Assembly: GCF_018320785.1 (NCBI RefSeq)
Contig: NC_054881.1
Span: 25,722,775 to 25,786,774 of the forward strand
Source: Cheilinus undulatus
Lineage: Eukaryota; Chordata; Actinopteri; Labriformes; Labridae
Direction of reading: 5' to 3'
Length of the DNA: 64,000 nt
The notes beneath the pieces were generated by a model that did no database searches, was not told the origin of the DNA, and saw only the letters and a list, made by a program, of their open reading frames with translations. Every line of letters begins with the position of its first letter. Within the stretch, counting starts at the first letter, position 1. Both the position numbers and the translations under genes were made by a program. This document shows, one piece after another, positions 49,701 through 61,400 of the stretch.

Positions 49701-52700
49701 GTTCCTTGTACAGTGCCTATGAAAAGTAGGATGTCTTAATCCTTTATTGATTGTATAAATCAATAGAATTTGACTTTTTTTTTACAGAAAAAAAATTACA
49801 AAACTCTAATGTCAAAGTGAAAAGAGATTTCTACCAAGCAATGTCAACTGGGAAAAAAATCGTAAGGTAAAGTCAGTGATTGCATGAAAAAATTCACCCC
49901 CTTTAAAGTAACTGACCTAATTGGTGCAAATAGGTTATCCTCATTTCACTGAATGTGAGACTAAGTGCAGTTAATGTGTCTCAAGTAACTGTAGTTTAAA
50001 GACACCTGTGTTTGGAAGGTCCAACTCACTGGTTAGACCACGAACTTAAAAGAACACTCCAAGCCACTTAGAGAAAAGGTTATTGAAAAGTATAAGTCAG
50101 GGGATGGATACAAAAAAAAAAAATCAAAGGCACTGAACATCCCTCAAAGATCAGTTCAAGAAATCAAGAAATGGAAGGAATATGGCACATGTGTAAATCT
50201 GCCTAGATCAAGCCATCCTTACAAACTGAGTGACTGTGCATGAAGCAGACTAGTAAGAGAGGCCACCAAGACACGTATGACTACTCTGAAGGAGTTACAA
50301 GCTTCAGCAGCTGAGATGAGAGAGACTCTGCTGCATGCAACTGATGCTGATGAGAACAAAATGATACTTTTTGGCCGTCGGACAAGGTGCTATGTTTTTC
50401 TGACACCAAACACTGCACATCACCACAAACACCATCCTCACTATGAAACATGGTAGTGGCAGCATCATACTGCAGGGATGCTTCCTGGCAGCTGGCCCTG
50501 GAAAGCTCGTAAAGGTAAAGGGTCAAATGAATGTGGCAAAATAGAAGAATCCCAGAGGACATTCTCAGTCAGCCTGCAAGAGTACTATGACTTGGGAAAA
50601 GATTTATTTCCCAGTAAGACAATGACCAGAAGCAGACAGCAAAAATGAATGTTCTGGAGTGGCTGAGTCAAACCCACACCTCAATCCAATGGAAAATTTT
50701 TGGCAGGGCTTCAAAAGGGTTGTTCATGCCGGATCCCTGTGCAAACTGACAGAGCTTGAGCAAAGAAGAATGGAGTAAAATTGCAGAGTCCAGATATGCA
50801 AACCTGGCTGAGACCTATCCACACAGACTCAGTGCTGTGATTGCAGCCAAAGGTTCATGAACTAATTTAAATATCGACTTGAAGGGGGAAAATATTTATG
50901 CAATTACTTATTTTACATCACATATTTATATTTAATTGACATTACATTGTAGACATATGTTTTCACTTTGACATTAAAAGGTTTTTTGTCAAAAAAGTCA
51001 AATTATATTGACGATGTTTGACTTAAAAAGTAATACAAGGGTAAAATATCCCAGTAATACTTGTTATAGGCACTGTAAACTCACATATAGAACTGATCCT
51101 GGTTAGATTCAGTTTATGTTAATATTATTATGAATGTAGCACCGTAACTGACTGGTGAAGTGTCTAGGGTAGAGTTTCAATATTCCATAATTTTGAGTTT
51201 CCATATGAAACTAGCGGGAAAAAAAACAAAAAAACAAAAAAACAACAATATTAATACTTGTTTCAATACTACAACAAGAAAAAGGATCACCTAGGCAGCT
51301 AAAATTGATTAACTTAGTCATTTTTGACTCCTATCCTGCACATAAGGAAGACCAAATGAATGCATACCAAAACCTGCTGCACTGTTTATATTTATAAAAG
51401 TCAAAATTATTAAGATTTTCCTAGCATATATGCAAAATAAAACATTTCCTCCAAATTTTCATGAATAATTCAACAGTAGTGCGCATTATGTGTCTCTTCT
51501 CTGTCTATATTTCTGTTTTGTATTGAGAACATTTTATGGCCGTCAGTGTTAGTGCAGAGTTGTGTAGCTGTCATCAGTCCGTAGTTCAGAACATAAAGAA
51601 AAACTTTAGGGACCAGATGGCAACGCTCTATCTCCTCCTCTCTTTGCCCCTAACAGACACTAATGTTAATGTGTGCATCTTTATGAGATGCTAAATGGAC
51701 CTTAAAGAGCTTTTTGCCAACTGGTGAATGAAACAGCAGGGTCAGAGGCTGGGACGAAGGGCAGAGAATAAAAACAGATGCAGAGGTGAGAAAGAAGCAT
51801 TTCTTCAGCACCAGTAAAACATTATACACATTTTTTAAAAGCCCCTGTTGAACTTTGACATTTTTTATTTGCTGGGCCATGAAAATGACTCAGAAAACAA
51901 ACTTTTGGGTCTTGACCCACCAGTTGAGAACGACTGGTTTTCATCATGTGGTATTGAAAATATACAAAAATATCACAAATTTTAGCAAACTTAGTCCAGG
52001 TTGGATGCTAACTCTTTCCCAACAGCAGTTAGGATTTGCTTCAGCATCAAACATATCTGAGCGTCAGCTCTCATTCCCTTTAAGAACTGAGAGCACATAC
52101 CAGCTGGCGAATTGTTATTTTTACGGCGGCTTTTAGTTTTATTATTTAGCAGACTGAACTCCAGCCGCCTCTTTAAACTTCTCCAGCTCTTTAAACTTCT
52201 GTACTTTCATTGTTCCTTTGAATACACAAAACAAACACAGGACACTGGATGAAATATGCTGATGGAGGATGCAAAGCTGTATTTCACTGAAGCATTTCCA
52301 CATCATCAGAAATGATAAAAAAAAGATTGAAGTGGAAACTTTTGAGACACAAAGGCATAACTTCATAAACAATCAAATTCTCCATCCACACCTACAGAAT
52401 CAGATAGGATTAATCTCTGCCCCAGATTTTTGCCCTGACCGAAGAAAACCAAGCCAGGAGAGAGGTGACAAACTTTCTATCAGTCTAAATGAAAAAATAA
52501 GTCATATGTACACTCAGTGTTTTCACATGTTTACAGCAAAATTAGTCTGGTATACCTTGTGTTAAGACACAAAGTTCGGATTTCACTTCACAGGGACTTT
52601 ATATACTCAAGAATTTAACTCTTAACCCTGCTATGCAAACAACAGAGAAATGGTGCTGTAACTTGGACTATACCAACATCCTCTGAAGTGAACCTCTGTG

Positions 52701-55700
52701 GTTAAAGATAATATTCATGCTTGACAAATTTCATTTCCTCTCTTTTACCTTTTAGTGTCTATGACTGAAAGGCTCAACTATTCCTGGGAGCCTCACTGGC
52801 ATCAGCAGCAATGATTAGTATAATCATTACAGTCACATTACTATCCTTAAAGTCTCCCCTTTTCCCTTTACAGCTATCATTCTCTAAGGTTTTACAGCCT
52901 TCCTCCGTCTCTGTGATCTCTCTATCTGTCCGCTGAGTCAAGCCATCTATCTTTCTAATATCTTTTCTTTTCCTCTCCGTCTTTATGATCTTTCTTCATC
53001 CTCAAGTGTCCTCATATCTCCTCTTGTCTCGAATCCCCCTCCATCCTTCTTTTTGTCTCTCCGTCTTTTAGTTCTATGGTCAAAACAAGGTGTCACCATA
53101 TCCCCTTTCTTCTTATTGTTGTCATATCAGTCCTTCTCACCTCCCTGTATGTTTCCAGCTCACATTTTCTCACTGTTCCCTCCGAGTCAGAGAAACAAAC
53201 AGAGAACAGGCTTTGATGTGGCTTCAGTTCCCAGGCCCCATGGCGTATGTGTCTGTTTGTGCGTGCAGGGTTCCAAGTTTACCCCTCCAGGCTCTGCGGT
53301 GATAATGGCCGGGGGTGAAGCAGAGTTGGGACTGTGCTGTTGGCCTCACAAGCACACACTACACACATTTTCATGAACATATCAAGAAGGGTTAGGAGGA
53401 AGACAGAACACAGAGCACTAAACACCTGACAGGGACAGAGCTTCTTTACATTCTGCAGGGGGGATTAGGGGAGTTTCTGGCTGCCATTGCAAGAGGCTTC
53501 AAATTTCAGGACTGGTTTAAGGGTATTTCTTAAGTACAAAAACACCCATCATTAAGGAGCTGGTATACATACCCACAACAGCATTAAAGTAAAAGATATC
53601 CTACTCAGAGTCTCTCATGAAGTGGTGTTAGACAGTTTAACACCTCTGATTAGTCACATGCTCAAATGGCTGTTGCAGATCAGCATTAATGGAAACAGTG
53701 GCTGCGACCTTGACGCTCAGCTGCTACAGTGGAGCTGCTCTCTGTGTTTACACTGGGCCAGCTCCAAGGTCTGAATGTGTTTGACTGTGTGGAGCAAAGT
53801 GTTGGCAAAAAAAGGCCCATGTGTGCAACGTCAAAATAACAGATAAAAAGGTTAAAAAAATATTTTGACACATTAAAAAGAAACAATCAAATGCAAATGT
53901 GCCTCTAATCTGCATACTGCAGCTATGCCAACAAAAAATTATGCACGGATATAAGCAGGAAGACTGCCAGAATTAAATAAACTCACATGAAATTAAAATT
54001 AATACTATGACAGAATAGACTGGATGAAAGGAAAGAAATCTTTAATTTAATTCACTTTCTCCAGAGAACGTCATATCTTTGATGGGTAGAACTGAAACTG
54101 AACTAAGAAGTAAAGTAAACTTTAATCCATACATTTAACAGCCTGTTATTTTATTTAATATTTTTACGCTATTTACACAAATATATTGAAATAAAGCCAG
54201 ATCAAGTCTCAGTAAACAGTCAGGATTGACAATATATCCTTCAAGTAAATATTAGTAATACCTGTGCTTGTGAGCATAGCACTCCTTTATTCCACTGAGA
54301 CGTAACATTAAATCATAAGATCAGTGCTCATCGGTGGAAAGCACAAGAATATTGCACCAAGGTAAAAGTACTGTTACTTTGATTGAAATTTACTTATAAC
54401 CATGTAAAACTTACCTGTTAAATACATTCACTGAATTGATATACACTAAATGGAAAAAAGTATTTGACCACAGCTGGAGTGTTAAAAAGTTGAAGCATTT
54501 AGGAACAACAGCAACTCAGCCATGAAGCAGAACACCTACATTAAATTACAGAATTGGGTCAACGACTGCTAAGGTGAATGGCGCGTAAAAGTCACCAACA
54601 CTCAGCTGTTTCCATAGCTGAAGAGCTCTGAACTTCCAGTGGCATTAATGTGAGCAGTGGACTGCACGGCGGTACAGGGGCTTAGCGCAAGAAGGGTTCT
54701 GGTTCACTTCCCGGTCAGGGCCCTCCTGTGAGGAATTTGCATGTTCTCCCCGTGCATGCATGGGTTCTCTCTGATTACTCCAGCTTCCTCCCACCACCAA
54801 AGACATGGTCCTTGGGTTAAGTGATCACTCTAAATTGGCTGTAGGTGTGAATATGGGCGTTCCTGGTTGTCTCCATATGTCAGCCCTGTGATTGACTGCT
54901 GTCCAGTCCAGGGAGTACCCCACCTCTCACCCAATGACAGCTGGGATAGGCTCCAGCCCCCAACGACCCCAAATGGAATAAGCAGTATAGAAAATGGATG
55001 GACGGATTAATGAGAGCACAAAAACTATGCAGCCAGAGCTTCAATTAACTGGTCTCCATGGCCGAGCATCACCCAGTCCAATGCCAAGTGTCTGATGGAA
55101 AGCAAGGACTACAGAGACATGGTTTGATGAGTTGGTGGGGAAAAACTTAACCGGCCTGCACAGAGCCCTAACCTCAACCCCATCGATAAACTGGAATGAC
55201 GCTAGCACCTTCTCATCAATGCCTGATCTCATAAGTGCTCTACAAAATGAATGGGCCAGATTCCCACAAAAACACTCCAAAATCTTGTGAAAAGCCTTCC
55301 AAGAATCCAGTGATTTGCAAGAGATTCTGGGAGGATTCATGTGAGTGATAGGATTAGTTATTAAATAAAAAGTAATGACAGTTAACTCTAGGGATGTCAA
55401 GTTATTTTATTCAAGATTCACCTGTGTTTCTCCAAAGGAAACTCAAGTAAACTGTGTGTTCTTCTCCTCAACCTTTATTTTTTTGCCTTTGGACTGTGAA
55501 AGAGGGCTCAGCTACACCCTGATGCTCTCCCACTTTGTTGTGGAGAGAATGTAACTTGATGGACATTACCGCACTACTTGGTTAAAAAAAAAGGACCTTA
55601 ACTATTAAAAAGCTATCTGGTTCAGAAAATAACAGCATTACCACTAAGGTAAAGATTTTGTCAAGCTACTAACAACACTATTTGTAGCGATGCTACCGCC

Positions 55701-58451
55701 CAACACTTCTGCAACATTCAGTTTGGAGTGTGCCTCTGGAAAATCTCTGATTAGAGGTTTATGTACCACAAGCACTTTATCCTACCCCTCTATTCCAGCA
55801 AGAACCTGGATACCCTACACTTGCATGTAAAATGTAGGGGTAAGAACAGAGGTTACAAAAGTATTCACATTCATTACTCAGGTAAAAGTATGGATACTAG
55901 GGTTTAATAAGACTTCAGTAGAAGTTGAAGTATCAACTCAAGCTTTTTTACTCGAGTAAATGTATAAAAGTACTGGTTTCAAACTACTTAGTATTAGTAG
56001 TAAGTATAAAAGTAAAGGTAATGAAAGGGGGAAAAAAATGCCATTAAGGACAAAAGCTTAGGCTGCGCCACAGGGGCCTATTGTATTCTACAATTCCATT
56101 CCATTCCATTCTACCATTCCATTTCACCATTCCATTCCATTATACCATTTCATTCTATTCTACCATTACATTCCATTATGATTTCCATTCCATGCTACCA
56201 TTCCAATCTATTCTACCATTCCATTCCACTTTCCATTCCATTCTATTTTACCATTCCATTCTAAAATTCCATTCCATTCCATTCTACCATTCCATTCCAC
56301 CATTCCATTCCATTATACTTTCCATTCTATTCTACCATTTCATTCTATTCTACCATTCCATTCTATTTTTCCATTCCATTCTACAATTCCATTCCACCAT
56401 TCCATTCCATTATACCATTTCATTCTATTCTACCATTCCATTCCATTATACTTTCCATTCCATTCTACTACTTCATTCCATTCTACCATTTCTTTCCATT
56501 CTACCATAGTGCGCTTCCCCACCTCCCCCCCAAAAAACATTTTTCTAAAGGCCATAATAACTATAATGTTATATTAAAATGTTAATGTTGAAAAATTTGG
56601 GATGCACCTGTTTCAGCCGCATTTATGCCCATTGAAAATTAACAAATTTTAGTACAATGCAAATACATTAAAGAACCATATATGTGTACTACTGAGCATT
56701 AACATGTGTTTTATGGAGCGGAAGATATGATGACTAGTTGCCTATAAGTATTGGTCTTCCTGGCTACCAACCTCCTTGCTGGTGCTTGGTTGGGACATTT
56801 CGCTTGAGTTCTCTTGAGTTTCTTCCACGGACATCTTCGTACTAGGCTACATATGTCTGCCATTTCCTTGCTGTAGTGTGACATGACTTGTGTCGTGTAC
56901 AGGTGTGATGGATCGCGTACAAACCAATAGGGTGTCAGAATGGTATTATGTTTACACTTCTCATCCAACCACAATCAAATTCACTCGATCCAGATGGCGT
57001 GATTTATCTGGATAGGTTTTTGGGTTTTTATTTGTATTTTTTTAACAATGACAAGCCGGAATGAAAACAAGCTGAAATGAAATTATTATTATCATTTTAA
57101 AATGTAAGGAGTAGAAAGTACAGATTTGCATGAAAATGTAAGGAGTAGAAGTAAAAATTTGGCTAAAAAATAATTACCCCAGTAAAGTACAGATACCCAA
57201 AATTTCTACTTAAGTAAGGTAACAAAGTATTTTTACTTTGTTACTTGACACCTCTGGCTAAGAATGAATTTATAGGGACAAGTAGGGGATGGGGTGAAGT
57301 GGGATTAAGACTTTCCTTTGCCATTCGCCTCTGAATACCATGTGGTACCAGTAAAACAAACAACTGGCCAGTTTCACATACCCAGTAGACAGAAAGCTAG
57401 GACCTCCCCCTTCTGTCATTTAGTTTCATTTTATTTACTCAGTAACAGTTGCAATCTAAAGTGTAGTGAATGACTATTATTCCTCAAAACTTTACTTAAA
57501 TGAAAGTGAAATTACTTATTTCAAAAACTACTCAAAACACACATGTACACAAAAGCCCCTCAACTCAATGCAATTAGTTACTTCATGTCCCTAACAGCAT
57601 TACAGTTCAAAGTGTGTAAACTGGTGGTTGTCAGTTGTGTGCTTGGTTGTTTGTAGTTTACATCGCACACATCATGCAGCTGTATACAGCCTGAACTTTC
57701 TGGTGTATCCTCCAGTAACACTTACCATGTATGTAATGTATCTGCAACAGCCAGATACATACACCATCACAAGGTTAAAATGGAAGTATAGCTGTGGCCT
57801 GGGAGACTCACACCAATTGAAGATGGTGTGTGGGCTACTTGAGGAAAACACCAGCATGTTAACATGCTAAGATTAAAAAGTAAGCATACTCATGATTAGT
57901 CTGGCTTCCAGTTGCAGCTTGCATTAAATTCAAAACTATAAGAATTGTCTACAAAGCAGTAACCAAAACTGTTTACCTGGAGTCCCTCATCCAGGTCTAC
58001 ACTCCTTCTCGCCCACTACGCTCAGCCAGCGAAAGGCGCCTGGTACTTCCAGCTCATCAGGCTCCTAAGTTACTAGCTCGACTCTTCTCCTCTGTTGTCC
58101 CTAAGTAGCGGAATGAATTACCCAACTCCATTCGATCCACAGAGTCCCTCTCTACTTTCAAGAGAAAGCTAAAGACCCAGCTCTTTAGAGAACACTGTGC
58201 ACTCAGCTAGACTATTCTCCACTGTTGTCCCTAGTGGTTGAGTGAGTCTCCCAACTACAGTTGGCTCGCACTTTCCTACTCTATTTCTGGAATTTTTGCC
58301 CAGCTCTTTGTGAGTGACACAGCACTTGGTACTTGGTAATTAGTTGTTGTGAAGTGAAATGGATGGTGATAATGATAAATCTCACATTTTGCTTGTTCCA
58401 TTGTTGGTGTTTATAAAAAATTAAAAAACAAAAACAAAAAAAACCAACAAA

Positions 58452-58484
<33 letters not shown>

Positions 58485-61400
58485 TACCTTATACCAATAC
58501 CAAATACCAATACCAAAATATACCTTAGGTGCTTGCCTTAAACACTGCATGGCAGCACCTGTGTCCAACTGAACCTGAAGCATTTTGTGTCACTTACTGA
58601 TGTTTCTTCTCGTCTAGATCTTGCTTGTGTTGTTCTTGCTCTGGAATGTACGTCGCTTTGGATAAAAGCGTCTGCTAAATGACATTGTAGCACTGTAATA
58701 TTGTAGTTTGTAGTGTTTAGAATAATGGTTGTCTAAAGCCCTGATCAGTCCAAAAATTTGTGATGAGGCAATTAAAAACCTGCAACTGCTTGCAATGAGT
58801 TACTTTGCAATTTTCTAAAAGCCTGTTCGTTCACAGCTGGAGGAGACAGTGTTTCATTTCCATGGTAACCACTCTCACAGTCACTCATTTTAAAGTGTTT
58901 TATATTTATGTTACTGTGCAATCAATCTGTCTGTACAAGAAGGCCAGAACTGACGTAGATAAGTAGACGCAGCTACTGTGTAAAATTACATGAATGTATA
59001 AAATGCATGGCAATCTTTATTTTTTTTAAACCAAAATTGTCCATACAAGGATGGCAGAAGAAAAAAGTTGGGTGATAGTAGTGGATGGAGGATTCAGAAG
59101 TCCTGAGAGTTAAACTTCTCAGTATTTTACCGCTCCTAGGAAGTTGACTCAAAATTCTAATCTGATCTCAAAACTTCAGCCGTCAAGTCTTGAATGTTGC
59201 TAACTTGCATAATTGCTCCATCCGAGTCTCATTTTTCTCAAGTAATTCACTCCGCTTTGAGGATTTCCCCCGAGAAGGATATTGCATGGTCTTGCCCTAG
59301 GCTGCAGCAAGCTCCAGAGCAACCAGTGGTCTGATGCTCTGCTGGAGTGTTACAACTCTATTTCTCCCTGACAAATGTAATCATTTATCAGACAGAGAAA
59401 CTAGCAGTGGTGATTTATCATTTATATCGAATGTAATCTATCAAAACGTGTATATAATCAATTTTTAACCAAGATAGAAGAAGATGAAATATGTCACTGG
59501 CTTCCTTTGACTCTGACTTATAGTCTTGGTGACATTACTTCTGATATTTCATCTTGATCATTTTTTGGGTTGAAGATTGGAACGTAACATTTTTAATCCA
59601 ATATTCTTATAGCTAAAATGCTTTAAAGAGGTTGCCATTTGATTAAAGCAGAGGGAGTCAAGGGAAGAATCTGATTTTAAGGATTTCTCTTTTGTTACAA
59701 CATTTTTAATTCTGTATGCATATTTTATGTCAATGTGTTTATGACACATTCTTAAGAAAAAAGCTGTAAAGATAAACTGTTTAAAATGATCAATTCAACA
59801 GCTTCAATTTCTACTCAAGAGAGTGACAACTACTGTGCAAGGACTTTTGGACAACAGGGTAATCTTGGGTAGTTGGAAAATATGATCATTATAATTTACA
59901 TGATTGTGATTAATTTAGTTGAATTCCATACATAATGTATGTACCTAAAAGTAGAACTTTTGCACTGGAATTTCTATATAAATTAGGACACCCGCCTAAC
60001 TTCTTGTTCTTTTTCTAACTTCTTGTTTTTGAATTATGGTGTATTTACTAAACAAGATGAGGAAGAAAAGCTATTTAAAGTGCACTTCCTGGTTCAAGCA
60101 ATCCCACAATGCTTGCAAAAAGATCCAAGCATTGACCCCAAAGGCCACCATTAGTATCTTTCTCCCTCTTTAGGTGACCTCAACCCAGGCTTAAACCTTA
60201 CCAAAACTGTGCTTGTCATGCATGTCTTTGAACCTGCAATAGTCAGACACACTGCCATTTGAAAGAACAATACATGGTTTCAGATTGATAAGCAGTCCTC
60301 TAAAAGTGAAGTTGGAGCATTTATACACAATTTTTGCATATCTTTGGAACATTAAATGGGTTGCGCAAACAATGTGGTGGGGGAGTGGCATCCCTCCACA
60401 TCTAAAGAGAAAATCACAGAAAAGAAATGTATGAATAAATCCAAACCGGGTTTATTTTCACTTCTTTGTATTTCTGTGATTCTCTAGTCTATAGGGGATT
60501 TCAATCACTGTTTGATGTTCTGATAAGTACTCCTTTTGAAGCACAGACACACATTAGGCTTCAAAGCAAAGCTTACATTAATTAACCTTCATACCTTCTT
60601 TCACCTTCATCACTAACTTTGCTTAGTGACAAAGAATGAGATCATGAATCTCTGAATCAGGTTTTCATTTCCTGCAGAGTGACTGCTTTTACTCTGTTTG
60701 ACGGTTTAACAAACAAACATGACCTTACAGTCAGCCACTGGTCCTTTTGAGTCTTGTGCAAGGACATGCTAGGGGAAATACGTCTCCTAACAAGCCTGAG
60801 ATAACCTTCAGATTCCCTCAGAGAAGATTACATCAAAATATCACCTGCGAGTGTGTTTTGAGTCCCTGTAAGTGTTGGAATAGAAAAAAAAAATATTTAA
60901 GCATTACTCACCATCAGACCACCTCATGGCGTCATCCAGCTGGGGCGGCAGCCCCTTCCACAGCAAGCTGTCTTTAGGATAACCAAGGTCCATACGCCTC
61001 AGGTGGTCGTCATAGCGCCAGTACTGGTTGTCCTTGAAGAAGTAAGTTTTATCATTGTGGAGCCAAACGAAAGCTGCATCCACACCGTCAGAGGGAAGGC
61101 CGAAGTCACTGATTGGACGAGGGTAACCCTCCTCTACGATATTATCTTTAAATACCCAGTACTTCAACCCTGGCGGTGGACAGAAAATCTATATTAAGAT
61201 ATACAGTTTAATTCATTTCACACCATAGGGACAGTATTATTTTAGTTATTCATGTGGAAAAATAAATGCAGCACACCCTCTATACATTAAAAAATGTTCA
61301 TACATTTCTTGTAATGCAGTCAGTGAAAGGCATTCTCTGCCAGGACAACTGCTTCATTTTTCATATAAAACTGTCCTTAATCTTAAATAAGTTCTATATA

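Noticed and set aside
53053..53376. Overlapping 70- and 107-codon frames (+)
   Set aside because: They lie in pyrimidine-rich intron sequence and have no recognisable motif or splice context.
55041..55400. 119-codon open frame (-)
   Set aside because: It is the antisense of a Tc1-like transposase remnant.
56081..56509. 142-codon open frame (+)
   Set aside because: It is the translation of the CCATT array; the repeat unit simply lacks stops in this frame.
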